Origin: Maridesulfovibrio sp.
Lineage (GTDB): Bacteria; Desulfobacterota; Desulfovibrionia; Desulfovibrionales; Desulfovibrionaceae
Length of the DNA stretch: 64,000 bases
NCBI RefSeq assembly: GCF_963677005.1
Contig: NZ_OY781616.1
Location: 2,861,001 to 2,925,000, forward strand
Reading direction: 5' to 3'
The notes below the pieces were generated by a model. It was given only the letters and a program-made list of their open reading frames with translations. It ran no database searches and had not been told where the DNA came from. The translations under genes and the position numbers were made by a program. Of this stretch, positions 16,716 through 26,856 are shown one piece after another (the stretch's first letter is position 1; every line of letters starts with the position of its first letter).

Positions 16716-17909
16716 TTAATTGAATACGAATTCAACCATGGAAAAATCGTCTTCATAGGTTTCAAACCCCTGAAGCTCTCTGGTATATTCAATGAGCCGG
16801 TCGATAGGCTCACCCAGCGCCCCTCCTGTTCCGGCCATGAAAGAGGCGAATTCCTCAAAATCCCACATGGAACCGTCGGAAGCCAGCCGCAACTCGTAGA
16901 CACCGTCACTGTAGAGGAAAAATCTTGCTCCCGGCTCAACTTCCACACTTTCGCTGGTATAGGTCATATCCGGCATACCCCCGACTATCATGCCCACCGT
17001 GCGCAGCTTGAGCGGTTCGCCGCCGGACATGAGCAGGGCCGGAGGATGGCCGCCGCTGGAAAAAGTAAGGGTTCGCGAAGATTTGCAGTAAACCCCGTAC
17101 CACATGGTGAAATACAGGTTGTTCTGCTGCTCCATCTGAAAAGAGTTGTTCAGGGCTTCGAGCACCTTTTCCGGCTTGAGGAAGTCCGTATCCGGCAGTG
17201 TCTGGGAGCGCAGCACGTTCATGGCCGAAACCGAAAGCAGGGCCGACCCCACCCCGTGGTCGCAGACATCAAGCAGATACATGGCAAAGTGATCATCATC
17301 CAGCCAGTGGTAACCGAAGGAATCCCCCCCCAGTGAAGCCGAGGGAATAAAGCGCCAGTCGGCAAGGATATCGCCTTCCCTGACCGGTTCCGGAAGCAGC
17401 GAAGTAACGTAATCTGCGGCAACGGCAAGTTCCTTGCGCAGTTCGTCCCGGCTTTCCAGAAGCTGCTTGTAAGCCTCGTTTCTCTGGAGCAGGTTGATAT
17501 AACCTCTGGAGTGGTAGCGGATGCGGGCCAGCAGTTCAATGCGGTCAGGCAGTTTGACCAGATAATCATTGGCACCGAGGGCGAAAGCTTCTGCCTTGGT
17601 GGCCGGTTCTTCCTTGGTGGAAAGGACAATCAGCGGGATATCTTTCAGCTTGGAGTTGACCCGCATGAATTTGACCATGGTCATGCCGTCAATCTCCGGC
17701 ATCACCAGATCCTGAAGAATCACGGTCGGCTGCAGCTTTTCGGCCTCCGGAATGGCCTTGGTGGGATCGCTCACAAAATGGAAATCAATATCCTCCTCGC
17801 CTGCAAGCATGCGCCGTACGGCCTCGCCCACCATGGGCTGATCATCGATAAGCAGTACATTGATCTTGTGCTGAGTAAGCAGGTCCGGTCTGGAAGCCGT
17901 ATCGCTCAT
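16716..17909 (-). CDS. Receiver-PP2C (SpoIIE/RsbU-like) phosphatase, output of the chemosensory operon
   Basis: 397 aa from ATG 17909, which overlaps the cheB stop as ATGA and has GGAGA upstream. The N-terminal receiver has NVLLIDDQPM, phosphoacceptor VILQDLVMPEIDG and LSTKEEP, then a short coiled linker (about 140-175). The SpoIIE domain shows the metal-binding GGDSFGY, LLDVCDHGVGSALLS, SGGHPPALL and FLYSDGVYE. Family knowledge: such enzymes dephosphorylate an anti-sigma-factor antagonist in partner-switching cascades. No STAS or HPK anti-sigma gene lies nearby, so the target is unlinked. It occupies the slot that WspR holds in Wsp operons. Confidence 0.88.
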   Translation of the reverse strand: MSDTASRPDLLTQHKINVLLIDDQPMVGEAVRRMLAGEEDIDFHFVSDPTKAIPEAEKLQPTVILQDLVMPEIDGMTMVKFMRVNSKLKDIPLIVLSTKEEPATKAEAFALGANDYLVKLPDRIELLARIRYHSRGYINLLQRNEAYKQLLESRDELRKELAVAADYVTSLLPEPVREGDILADWRFIPSASLGGDSFGYHWLDDDHFAMYLLDVCDHGVGSALLSVSAMNVLRSQTLPDTDFLKPEKVLEALNNSFQMEQQNNLYFTMWYGVYCKSSRTLTFSSGGHPPALLMSGGEPLKLRTVGMIVGGMPDMTYTSESVEVEPGARFFLYSDGVYELRLASDGSMWDFEEFASFMAGTGGALGEPIDRLIEYTRELQGFETYEDDFSMVEFVFN

Positions 17910-18934
17910 AATCCGTTCTCCTGAATTTTTTTCCTGAAATGCCTTACGAGTACCCTCGGGATGTCCCCGAGCGAGCATATTTCACGGGCTGCGCCCATCT
18001 TCACCGCAGCACCCGGCATGCCCCAGACCACACTGGACTGTTCATCCTGTGCTATGGTCAGCCAGCCGGAATTTCTGAGTGCCAGCATTCCCCTGGCTCC
18101 GTCCGCCCCCATGCCGGTCAGAAGCACGGCTGCCGATCCCGAAGGAAAACCGGCATGGACAAGGCTGTCAAAAAACATGTCGACCGAAGGAACGTAAATG
18201 GCCCCGCCATGATCGGAAGTGATCTGGACAGTTCCACCCGGTCCCATCAACATGTGCCTGTCACCCGGTGCAAGTTTCACTTCTCCCGCCCTGAGCATGT
18301 CTCCGCTGGCCGCAATGGACACCTTCAATCCGGTCTGGCTGTCCAGCCACTGGGCCAGATTGCTGGAAAAACTTCCGTCCACGTGCTGCACAATAGCCAC
18401 TGCGGCCGGAAAATCGTCCGGCAAAGCTCCGAGTATGGAAGCAAGCGCCGTGGGTCCGCCGGTGGAACTTCCTATAGCCAGAACCGGCGGGATGGTTCTT
18501 TTTGCAGGAGCCGGACGTACTCTTGAAGAAGCAGACCTGCCGTTACCCTGCAGCTTGCTGATGACCGAAATCTTGGAAATAAGCCCGTCATCGCCTTCAA
18601 GACTCCCGGTCGGGCCGAGAGATGGAGTAGTCACCACGTCCAGGGCTCCGGCTCCCATGGCCTCGAAAACCCTGGAGGCATTCTCCGCAATACTGGAGGT
18701 TACAATCAGTATCGGGCAGGGACATTCATTCATTATCCTGCGGGTGGCCTCAACCCCGTCCATGACCGGCATGACCAGATCCATGAGCACGATGTCCGGG
18801 ATATCCTTAAGACACTTCTCAAGCCCCCTTTCGCCGTTGCGAGCCACCCAGGCCACTTCGTATCCGGCGGAAAGGACGACCTTTTTCAGGACCTCAACGG
18901 CCGCGCCCATGTCATTAACAATTCCTATCCTCAT
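17906..18934 (-). CDS. cheB: CheB-type protein-glutamate methylesterase
   Basis: 342 aa. Receiver (IVLMDLVMPVMDG) then linker and the methylesterase domain. The catalytic serine is in AIGSSTGGP, the histidine in IVQHVDGSF, and the aspartate lies in the later LLTGMGADGARGM region. It removes methyl groups from, or deamidates, the receptors of this array; it corresponds to WspF. ATG overlaps the cheA stop by four bases. The first receiver strand IGIVNDMGAA keeps only part of the usual acidic pair (N-D), which could weaken metal binding; the phosphoacceptor itself is intact. Confidence 0.92.
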   Translation of the reverse strand: MRIGIVNDMGAAVEVLKKVVLSAGYEVAWVARNGERGLEKCLKDIPDIVLMDLVMPVMDGVEATRRIMNECPCPILIVTSSIAENASRVFEAMGAGALDVVTTPSLGPTGSLEGDDGLISKISVISKLQGNGRSASSRVRPAPAKRTIPPVLAIGSSTGGPTALASILGALPDDFPAAVAIVQHVDGSFSSNLAQWLDSQTGLKVSIAASGDMLRAGEVKLAPGDRHMLMGPGGTVQITSDHGGAIYVPSVDMFFDSLVHAGFPSGSAAVLLTGMGADGARGMLALRNSGWLTIAQDEQSSVVWGMPGAAVKMGAAREICSLGDIPRVLVRHFRKKIQENGL

Positions 18935-21774
18935 CCGGCGGCACCACCTATGAGATCTTCCACAGCGGAAAGAAGTGTTTCGTCATGAAAACTGCTCTTG
19001 GTCAGATAGTAATCGGCTCCGGCTTCCAGACCGCTTAAACGATCTTCCTTGCGATCCTTATATGAAACCATCATTACCGGGACAGATTTCAGGTCAGCGT
19101 CCGACTTGATTCTGCGGGTCAGTTCCAGACCGTTCATACGCGGCATGTCCACGTCCGTGATCACCAGATCATAATTTCCCGCCAGCACGGCGTTCAGGCC
19201 GTCCTGCCCGTCGACTGCAGTGTCCACTTCATAACCGTGATTGGCCAGCAGCTTACGCTCTACCTCGCGGACAGTGAGGGAGTCATCCACAACCAGAATT
19301 TTACGAACCTGAACGACTTCCTTTGATTCCACACCGACCTTGCCCAGCCTTCCGCCGGACAACAGGTTGTCTATGGAACGCACCATGTCCTCGGCATCTA
19401 GAATCAGCACCGGAGAACCGTCCGGCATGAGGGCTACTGAGTTTACATCCGGAACCTTGCCAAGACGGTGGTCCAGAGGCCGGACAACAAGGTCCTGCTC
19501 TCCCTGAAAATCGTCCACCACCAGCCCGTACCTGTTCATGCGGTCACTGATGACCACAATCTTAAGCGGCCCGGAATCAGCCGGATCAAAAGGAGTTCCC
19601 AGAATCTGCGCCGCCCGCACAAGCCCGACGTTGGCCCCGTCCAGCGAGACGTACTGCCGGTCTTCCGCCAGCTTCAGGTCCTCCGGGAGAACCGATGCGA
19701 TCCTGCTGATACGGCTGAGCGGCACGGCATAAGGCTGACCGGAAATTTCCACCAGCAGAGTGCGGATAACGGAAAGGGTCAGCGGCAGCTGCATGGAAAA
19801 ATTCATTCCCCGGCCCGGAACGGACTCGGCCCTAACGGTTCCGCCCACCTCCTGCACCATGGCATGGACCACGTCCAGCCCCACTCCGCGACCTGAAATT
19901 TCAGTGACCTTCCCGGCTGTTGAAAATCCCGGCAGAAACAGAAATTCCATAAGCTCGGCCCGGCTCATTTCCGCAGCCATCCTTGCCGGAGCCAGATTCT
20001 TTTCCACGACCTTGGCCCGGATACGTTCCGGGTCTATGCCCCGGCCGTCATCGCGCAGTTCGATAAAAAGCATCCCCGCCCGATGCCCGGCAATAAGTCG
20101 GACCGTCCCGCACGGTTCCTTACCGGCCTCAACGCGTTCATCCGGCATTTCAATGCCGTGATCAACCGCATTTCTGATCAGATGGTTAAGCGGAGCTTCG
20201 AGCTTCTCAAGAATATCACGGTCAACCGAAGTGCTTTCTCCTTCCACGACCAGATCGACCTGCTTGCCGAGGGAACGGGCCAGATCGCGCACCAGTCGGG
20301 GAAAACCACGCCCGCCGTCAGAAAAAGGACGCATGCGGCTGGCAATGACCTCATGATACAACCGGCCGGAAACATTGTCCGAACGCCGTCTGTAGACATC
20401 AAATTCGGAGATGTGTCTGCCGAGTTGTTCCTGGCAACCGGCAACAGCCGCCTTCAGTTCATTGAGCACACCCGCAGGAGAGTCTCCGCTCATCACCCTT
20501 TCACACCCTTCTTCAAGGGCCTTCATAAGTTCACGCTGTCCGGACTTCAAACGCAGCAGGGAAGAAGCAAATCCCGAAAGCCTCCCCGACTCGACCAGAC
20601 TTTCCCCGGCAAGGGCCATAAGCCGGTTGAGATTTCCTGCGGAAACTCTGACAACGGAATCCTTCTGCGGAGTTACGGAAGCTGTAGCAGGACCTACAGG
20701 TTCGGCTTCAAGCTTGGGGCTGCCGGTTAAGGCTGGACCGGCCTTTTCCGGATGGACAGCTGTTTCTTCCGGGACATCGCGCACTTCCACAACCGAATCG
20801 GACAGACCTCCGGGGCAGACGGAATCAAGGACTTCGCGCATTGCGGACTCATCTCCGCGCAATCCTTTTTCCATCCTGTCCATCAGCGGCTTCTTTCCGG
20901 TAAGAAAATCCTGTATCTCCCCGGTTTCGAGCAGCGAAATATCCCTGTAAATATCTGTGGCGCTGAGCAGAAGATCAATCTGGGAGGATTTCAGTACCGT
21001 TTCCCCTTTCTGACAGGAAACAAGCAGGTCCTCCATGGCATGCGCCAGTGCCACGGCATCTGTAAGCCCCACTATCCTGGCCGCCCCTTTCATGGAGTGG
21101 GCCGCACGCATGAGCGGTTCCACCCGGTCAGGGGACTGATCCTTTTCAAGCTCCAGCAATCCGCTGTTCAAGGACTGGGAATGGCTCTCCGCCTCCATGC
21201 GGAACAGGTCGAGCATGGAAAGATCGGCAAGTTGCGGTTCTGGCTTTCGGGGTACTTCTGCCGTGCCTTGAACCTCGGAAACGGATTGTTCGGCAGGCGA
21301 ATCTGGCTGCTCCGGAGAATCCTGTTGTGCCGGGGAGTCCTGCTGTGCCGGGGAGTCCTGTTCGTCCGGGGAATCTGTATGATCGGCGGAAAGATCAGCC
21401 GCAGCTTCCTCAATGGCCGAAACATTCCCGTCCAGCCATTCGGACAGGTCCGTCATGTCCAGCCCGCCCATGTCAGTGAAAAAAACATTCGCCGCCAGCA
21501 ACCGGTCTATGTCGGCCCGGACAAGTTTTCTTTCTCCCCTGCGACAGCTCTCCAGCACATCTTCCATGGCATGGGCAAGATCGACAACCTCGTCTATCCC
21601 CACGATACGCGCCGCCCCCCTCAAGGAATGGGCTGCCCGCATGAGCGGCTCCAATTTGTCCGGAGACTGATTCTGCTCAAGTTCCGGCAGACCGCCGCAA
21701 AGGGACCGGGAATTGCTCTCCGCTTCCATCTTGAAGAGTTCCAGCATGGAAAGGTCGGCCATGTCACGCGCCAC
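18931..21774 (-). CDS. CheA-type hybrid kinase with two N-terminal Hpt domains and C-terminal receiver
   Basis: 947 aa from a GTG at 21774 (GGGAGA nine bases upstream; ATG at codon 5 is an alternative). Domain order: Hpt1 (phospho-His 49 in AAHSLRGAARI), an acidic linker with five DSPxxQ-like hexads (about 134-163), Hpt2 (His 226 in AAHSMKGAARI), a second linker, then dimerisation and HATPase (NHLIRNAVDHGIEMPDER; DDGRGIDP; GRGVGLDVV), a CheW-like domain and a receiver (DLVITDVDMPRMNG). The two Hpt units are near-identical over about 50 residues, so they are a recent duplication. Equivalent to WspE. A CheA-REC fusion can buffer or shunt phosphate before the separate REC-PP2C output. Confidence 0.93.
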   Translation of the reverse strand: MARDMADLSMLELFKMEAESNSRSLCGGLPELEQNQSPDKLEPLMRAAHSLRGAARIVGIDEVVDLAHAMEDVLESCRRGERKLVRADIDRLLAANVFFTDMGGLDMTDLSEWLDGNVSAIEEAAADLSADHTDSPDEQDSPAQQDSPAQQDSPEQPDSPAEQSVSEVQGTAEVPRKPEPQLADLSMLDLFRMEAESHSQSLNSGLLELEKDQSPDRVEPLMRAAHSMKGAARIVGLTDAVALAHAMEDLLVSCQKGETVLKSSQIDLLLSATDIYRDISLLETGEIQDFLTGKKPLMDRMEKGLRGDESAMREVLDSVCPGGLSDSVVEVRDVPEETAVHPEKAGPALTGSPKLEAEPVGPATASVTPQKDSVVRVSAGNLNRLMALAGESLVESGRLSGFASSLLRLKSGQRELMKALEEGCERVMSGDSPAGVLNELKAAVAGCQEQLGRHISEFDVYRRRSDNVSGRLYHEVIASRMRPFSDGGRGFPRLVRDLARSLGKQVDLVVEGESTSVDRDILEKLEAPLNHLIRNAVDHGIEMPDERVEAGKEPCGTVRLIAGHRAGMLFIELRDDGRGIDPERIRAKVVEKNLAPARMAAEMSRAELMEFLFLPGFSTAGKVTEISGRGVGLDVVHAMVQEVGGTVRAESVPGRGMNFSMQLPLTLSVIRTLLVEISGQPYAVPLSRISRIASVLPEDLKLAEDRQYVSLDGANVGLVRAAQILGTPFDPADSGPLKIVVISDRMNRYGLVVDDFQGEQDLVVRPLDHRLGKVPDVNSVALMPDGSPVLILDAEDMVRSIDNLLSGGRLGKVGVESKEVVQVRKILVVDDSLTVREVERKLLANHGYEVDTAVDGQDGLNAVLAGNYDLVITDVDMPRMNGLELTRRIKSDADLKSVPVMMVSYKDRKEDRLSGLEAGADYYLTKSSFHDETLLSAVEDLIGGAAG

Positions 21775-21809
21775 GTTGATTTCTCCCTGTCTTGCTCATG
21801 ATCCCGGAC

Positions 21810-22466
21810 CTACTTTATTATTCGGTTGAACGCCGCGAACAGAAGCTCGTCATCCAGCAGTGAAATACGCCTGTCGCCTATATCGAAAAGTCCCCTGGTA
21901 TAAGCGGCCGGAGCCTTGGACACCGTTGCGGGAGCTTCAAGCAGCCCGTCCGCGAAATAGCGCTGGACCCCCTGCACCTCGTCGGCACCGAAAACCCAGC
22001 GGCCATGACCGCTGTCCACACAGATAAAACGGTCGTAAACCCTGAATCCCTTTTCCTCATCGGTCAGGTGTTCCGGATCAAGCCCCAAAAGATCACGCAC
22101 CGAAACCACGGGAACAATCTGGCCCTGTATGCTGGTCAGACCTCGAAAAATATGGCTGTTGCGGTGCGGAACCGGACGCACGCTCCTGCGCTCCAGCACG
22201 GCTACGAAAACATGCGAGGACAAAGCCAGCCACTCCATGGCTATGCGGAAAACAACCGCCCCTTCAGTTTCAACACTCTCTTCCTCCTTGCGCATGGAGA
22301 CCGCAACGGTATTCTCCTCCAGATATCCGACCGGAGGTTCGCGGTCCAGCAGGGAAAGTCCGGCACTGGTGAACTGCGGACAGCTGTAGCAGTGATTCCA
22401 TTTCACAAGTTCGGTACAGGTTCTGTCACCGGCGTAGCCTATGGTATTCCAGCATGATGCAGTCAT
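21810..22466 (-). CDS. CheW-domain coupling protein (WspD-like) with Cys-rich N-terminus
   Basis: 218 aa. The CheW fold covers about residues 65-215 (VVFRIAMEWLALSSHVFVAVL, HRNSHIFRGLTSIQGQIVPVVSVRDLLG). The first ~60 residues are extra and contain four cysteines (SCWNT, RTCTEL, HCYSCPQ), with a C-W/C-x-x-C arrangement also seen in WspD-type proteins. Whether they bind metal is unknown. It couples receptors to the CheA. Second CheW of the operon, 36 bp upstream of the kinase gene and 12 bp after cheR. Confidence 0.85.
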   Translation of the reverse strand: MTASCWNTIGYAGDRTCTELVKWNHCYSCPQFTSAGLSLLDREPPVGYLEENTVAVSMRKEEESVETEGAVVFRIAMEWLALSSHVFVAVLERRSVRPVPHRNSHIFRGLTSIQGQIVPVVSVRDLLGLDPEHLTDEEKGFRVYDRFICVDSGHGRWVFGADEVQGVQRYFADGLLEAPATVSKAPAAYTRGLFDIGDRRISLLDDELLFAAFNRIIK

Positions 22467-22478
22467 TCTCCGGCCTCA

Positions 22479-23747
22479 TCAAAGTTTTTCGGCCCGCCGG
22501 ACCCTGTTTCTGAGAAGCTCCGCCTTGCGGACCTCCCCCCTGTTTTCAAGCAGCAAAGATAGATGCACAAGGGATTCAACATGGTGCGGGTCCAGATACA
22601 GAGCCCTGCCGTAATAATCTTCGGCCATGGTTTCATTGCCGTTTGCCTCGTGCAGCAGTCCGCACAGATAATACAACTCCGGTTCCGGACCGCTGCCGTG
22701 CAGCAGTTCCTCGCACATGGAAAGCGCACTGCCGGTCAATCCCCGGTCAGCGAGCTCCCTGACCCTGTCGACTCCGCCCGGACCGGATTGCCCGGTTTTC
22801 ATATCCGGTGCAACGGCTGCGCTGTCCGAAGCAGGGCTTTGAATCTCCTTACGATCCAACTCGTTGCCATCCGCTACGGAGGAGCAGACTTCACAGGATC
22901 TAGCCTTTCTTTCCATGGCCAGTTGAGGTCTGCATGCCCAGGTAGGCTTTCTTTCCTTCAACAATCCGGCAACCTTACGCTTCCCTTTTTTCAATGCAAA
23001 AGTTCCGTTCTTTCCCAGAGGAGTAAACCAGTCATTGAATACCGGAAGCAGTTCGGCATGCCCGACAAAAAGCAATCCCTGATCATCAAGCTTTTCGCTT
23101 AACATCCGCGCCAGATGCACCTTAGATTTATCGTCCAGATAAATCAGCAAATTACGACAAAAAATAACATCATATTTTCCAGCCGGCAGACATCCCTCAA
23201 CGATGTTTCCGGTATAGAAATTTACCGCGTCCAGAATCTCTCCGGCCAGTTGTCTTCCGCCGGAGCATTTATTGAAGCAGCTTTTCGCATACTCAGGCAT
23301 GACATTTCGAAACGAATTCTCCGAATAAAGCCCGCATCGGGCTTTTTCAATAGCCCTGCGGCTTATATCCACCCCGTCCACCCGGAACCGGGACGGTTCA
23401 AGTCCGGCACCCATCAAGGTCATGGCGATTGAATACGGCTCCTCCCCGGTGGAACATGGAGCGCTCAACACTCTGAACACCCCCCGCCTGCTCCGGAACG
23501 CGGTTTCGGACAGCAACTCGAACGGCCTGACATCACGAAAAAACCATGTTTCAGGAACAACGATTTCTTCAACCAGCTCAGCCTGTTCTTCCTCGCTGGC
23601 ACGCAGCAGGGCAAGATACCGCTCCTCATCACAGCCGGTAATCCGCATGCGGACTCCGACCGCGTGGGCGACTCCGGACCGTCCCAAGGAATCGGGCGAA
23701 AGGCCCATTGCCTTGTTCAAAATCTTATGGAACGGTTCCAAATTCAT
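22479..23747 (-). CDS. CheR-type receptor methyltransferase with C-terminal TPR
   Basis: 422 aa. The CheR domain has ETWFFRD, SAPCSTGEEPYSIAM (SAM motif I), VDGVDISRRAIEKAR, VIFCRNLLIYLD and GLLFVGHAE. A basic, low-complexity stretch (about 270-320) leads to a C-terminal TPR-like region (ELYYLCGLLHEANGNETMAEDYYGRAL). This CheR-TPR architecture is that of WspC. It methylates receptor glutamates with S-adenosylmethionine. GGGGCAGGAT precedes the start. Neither MCP of the operon ends in a CheR pentapeptide, so recruitment may depend on the TPR. Confidence 0.92.
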   Translation of the reverse strand: MNLEPFHKILNKAMGLSPDSLGRSGVAHAVGVRMRITGCDEERYLALLRASEEEQAELVEEIVVPETWFFRDVRPFELLSETAFRSRRGVFRVLSAPCSTGEEPYSIAMTLMGAGLEPSRFRVDGVDISRRAIEKARCGLYSENSFRNVMPEYAKSCFNKCSGGRQLAGEILDAVNFYTGNIVEGCLPAGKYDVIFCRNLLIYLDDKSKVHLARMLSEKLDDQGLLFVGHAELLPVFNDWFTPLGKNGTFALKKGKRKVAGLLKERKPTWACRPQLAMERKARSCEVCSSVADGNELDRKEIQSPASDSAAVAPDMKTGQSGPGGVDRVRELADRGLTGSALSMCEELLHGSGPEPELYYLCGLLHEANGNETMAEDYYGRALYLDPHHVESLVHLSLLLENRGEVRKAELLRNRVRRAEKL

Positions 23748-23891
23748 ATCCTGCCCCCAACAAAAACATGCAGCATAATATCATCAGGGCAACCAAACAT
23801 GACCGGCCTGAGAAACCTCGCTAACCGCAAAAAACAACCATAAAAACACATCCTGACCAGACCCGCGAAAATCGGTACAGGGAGATAAGGA

Positions 23892-24377
23892 TCATCCGGA
23901 AACACCGGACGGTTCTTCATGGGGAAACAGTATCTTGTGCAACTCCGGCGTAAGAAGCCTGTCCGGACGGATCAGCTGCAGCATGACCCCGTTTACACGG
24001 GCCACCTTCCCCAGCCATGGCGCATCCGGTATTTCCAGACCGGATGTTTCAAAATCCTTATCCGCGACCTTCAGGGTTTCGGTAATACTCTCCGCCAGAA
24101 GGCCGAGGAATTTTTCGCCCCTGCCAGCTTCGGGATCAAGGTCGGCAAGGTCCACAATTATTATCCGTGTAGACATCAACGGTCTGCAGGAGCGATCCGT
24201 TGCCAGCATGGAGAGGTCGACTACCGGCGTGACCTTGCCACGGTAATTGAAAAGCCCTTTCACGAATTTCGGCGACCGGGGCAACTCCTTGCATATCGTA
24301 GGAGGAACAACCTCGACAACTGAGACAGCCTCAAGGCCGTACAGATAATTTCCTATCCTGAAAGTCAGTACCAGCAT
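23892..24377 (-). CDS. CheW-domain coupling protein (WspB-like)
   Basis: 161 aa, one CheW domain: LTFRIGNYLYGLEAVSVVEVV, then PKFVKGLFNYRGKVTPVVDLS and TRIIIVDLAD. It would scaffold the receptor-kinase array at the membrane. It starts two bases after the MCP stop, so it is translated with the receptor. A 144-bp gap (23748-23891) separates it from cheR, the largest break in the operon; no terminator is visible there. The C-terminal tail (LFPHEEPSGVSG) is unstructured. Confidence 0.88.
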   Translation of the reverse strand: MLVLTFRIGNYLYGLEAVSVVEVVPPTICKELPRSPKFVKGLFNYRGKVTPVVDLSMLATDRSCRPLMSTRIIIVDLADLDPEAGRGEKFLGLLAESITETLKVADKDFETSGLEIPDAPWLGKVARVNGVMLQLIRPDRLLTPELHKILFPHEEPSGVSG

Positions 24378-24379
24378 GG

Positions 24380-26602
24380 CTATTCACTCACCTTGAAGCG
24401 GGATACCTCACCGCGCAATCCCTGCACGGCTTCATTGAGCTGACCGGCCGCACGGTTGAATTCTCCCAGTGCGTCCGAAGTATCCGATGCGGTCTCGGAA
24501 AGCTGGGACATGGCTTCGCTGATCTGTTCCGCGCCTTCGGCCTGTGCGCTCATGCCTTCGTTGACCACTTCTATACGCGGGGTAAGGTCGCGGACCCCGA
24601 CCATTATGCCGTCCAGCTTCTTGCCCAGCTTACCGGCCTTGCTGGCCCCAAGACGGACATCTGCAGCAAATTTATCCATTTCCTCTACACCGGAATCAAC
24701 GGATATCCGCATGTTGCCGATCATATTTTCTATTTCCAGAGCCGCAACAGAAGTCTGGTCCGCGAGACGACGTATCTCCTCGGCCACAACGGAAAAACCC
24801 TGACCGAATTTTCCGGCCTTTTCCGCCTCTATGGCCGCATTGAGCGAAAGCAGATTGGTGCGGTCGGCCACCTTTGTGATGGTTGAAACTATGCCCACAA
24901 TGGAATTGGCCCGGTCATTGATCTCGGCCAGCTTGCCGGTAATGGAAGCCGTTCCCTGACTCAATTCGTCCATGATGCGAATCATCGTCCGGAGCCCGTC
25001 CTGACCGTCACTGGCCAGCGCCCCCATGCCCGAGGCGGAATCATTGAGCAGATGCATGGTCCCGGCCAATTCCATGGAATTGGCCGATATTTCGGTACTC
25101 GTAGCACTTATCTGGTTGGTGGCGGCTGCCTGCTGATGAAAAGTAACATCAAGCTGACGTGCCGAGGCGGCTATCTCGGTGGAGGAGGTCGTCACCTGTA
25201 TCCCGGACCTCTGCACCTGAGCAACCAGTGAAAAAAGATTGTCGACCATGTTTTTCATGGCAAGGTAGAGTTGGCCGGTCTCGTCCAGAAGACTGTCATT
25301 CTCCCTGTTATCGGCGGCGTGACGTGCGCCGGAACATTCCTGTTCTATCTCGGCAAGCTTGTTCTTGGCCGTAAACAGGTCTCCCTCGGCAACTACTTTG
25401 ACCAGATCGACCATCCGGCTGACCGGGTTGGCAATCAGGCCGCTGACCCAAAGGGAAACCGACAGGGTAATGACCAGCAGAACTATTCCGGCTGCGGTAA
25501 GCCACTGCACCATATAGTCGAGAACACCTTCAAGACGGTTGGTAATGCCCTGATATTCATCTAATGGAACGCATGAGCCGATAACCCATCCCCAGGGCTT
25601 GTAATAGGTGAATACGGCAATCTTCTGACGCTCTTTATCGTCCTTTTCGGTCTTCCACAAATATTCCATGCTGCTCAGTTTGCCTTCCCCGGCACTCACG
25701 GCCTGTTCTATCAGGCTGTCGGCAAACTCCTTTTTACCACCTGCCGCATCAACACTGCGCCCGTCCTGTGCAGGCGAACCCGCAACCACATATTTTCCAT
25801 TGTTCTTACCCCTGGTGCCGATGGCCCATACGTAACCGGTCTTGCCTATGGTCGTCTTGAGCATGGATTTTCTGAATATGGCGACGATGTTATCGTCCAT
25901 ATGCACGGCCAGCATGCCTGTTATGAAATTATCCTTATCGCGCAGGGGGGAATAGACAACAAATCTGGTGCCGTGGTCGGCGGAGACAAATTTTTCCACG
26001 GTACGTCCGGAAAGGACATCATCTATAACGGTACTGGCTTTTCCATCCTTCCCTAGAGAATAAAAAATATCTCCCGGCCTGCTGTTTTCCGCTCCTTCCG
26101 GAGCGGTGGTATCAACGACAAGCATATCCCCTTCCGGATTTATGCGCTGATACACCGTGCAGTATGCTCCTGAAATGCTTGAAGCCTCCACCAGGACCGG
26201 CAGCGGATTATTTTTGCGCTCGGAGTAGACCAGTTTTACCCCGCCCATACTCATGACGGGCACGGATATTTCCGTCTCGTCCTCTCCACGAGGATTGTGG
26301 AGCGGCCAATCGGAAACCATTTTTGAGACTTCAACAGCCCCGGACTCCTGCAGCAAAGTCTGTAAAGCAACTGAGGCCCGTCTTGTCTCATCCATGAGCA
26401 GTTCGGAAGAGGCCCTGCATTCATCGTACAGGTCTCGCGTCAACTGGGAAATATGAGTTTCTATGAGGGAACGGACTTCGCCCTGTAGGCAGACCTGCAG
26501 ACGGTCTTCCAGAACATTGGTAATGAAAAACATAACCATAATCGGAATGATCGCGGCCCCGCATGCAATGGTAATGATTTTTCTCCTGAGTGAAAAACGC
26601 AT
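24380..26602 (-). CDS. Methyl-accepting chemotaxis protein with large dCache-type periplasmic sensor
   Basis: 740 aa. TM1 is residues about 7-28. The ~330-residue periplasmic region resembles a Cache3/Cache2 fusion: [43 protein letters not shown], then [22 protein letters not shown] and [16 protein letters not shown]2 is about 370-392, followed by HAMP and a signalling domain with the tip [20 protein letters not shown]. It is the first gene of the operon and the likely main receptor (WspA position, although WspA has a different sensor). Ligand unknown; such Cache pairs bind small carboxylates, amines or amino acids. Confidence 0.9.
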   Translation of the reverse strand: MRFSLRRKIITIACGAAIIPIMVMFFITNVLEDRLQVCLQGEVRSLIETHISQLTRDLYDECRASSELLMDETRRASVALQTLLQESGAVEVSKMVSDWPLHNPRGEDETEISVPVMSMGGVKLVYSERKNNPLPVLVEASSISGAYCTVYQRINPEGDMLVVDTTAPEGAENSRPGDIFYSLGKDGKASTVIDDVLSGRTVEKFVSADHGTRFVVYSPLRDKDNFITGMLAVHMDDNIVAIFRKSMLKTTIGKTGYVWAIGTRGKNNGKYVVAGSPAQDGRSVDAAGGKKEFADSLIEQAVSAGEGKLSSMEYLWKTEKDDKERQKIAVFTYYKPWGWVIGSCVPLDEYQGITNRLEGVLDYMVQWLTAAGIVLLVITLSVSLWVSGLIANPVSRMVDLVKVVAEGDLFTAKNKLAEIEQECSGARHAADNRENDSLLDETGQLYLAMKNMVDNLFSLVAQVQRSGIQVTTSSTEIAASARQLDVTFHQQAAATNQISATSTEISANSMELAGTMHLLNDSASGMGALASDGQDGLRTMIRIMDELSQGTASITGKLAEINDRANSIVGIVSTITKVADRTNLLSLNAAIEAEKAGKFGQGFSVVAEEIRRLADQTSVAALEIENMIGNMRISVDSGVEEMDKFAADVRLGASKAGKLGKKLDGIMVGVRDLTPRIEVVNEGMSAQAEGAEQISEAMSQLSETASDTSDALGEFNRAAGQLNEAVQGLRGEVSRFKVSE

Positions 26603-26856
26603 CTGCTACTTCCTGTTCCTTCCCGCTACCATACAAAATCAACGGGCGGCATTTTTACAATTTACTTATTTTCAACACCACAGCTTTTTCTTTGTATTTA
26701 CTTTGGATGATTAAATCAATGACCTCAGGGTTCCTGAATCAATTCAAAAAAAAATATCCCGGATATAAAGAGATTCTTTCCTGATGCCGATAGGCTAGAC
26801 ATGAACAAGCGGCAAAATTCCTGTCCGCGGGAAGCCCTACTCATGGAGGAGTATTT

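Noticed and set aside
21180..21425. Minus-strand-overlap frame within the CheA linker
   Set aside because: It is a shadow of the repeated DSPxxQ linker in another frame, with low-complexity composition.
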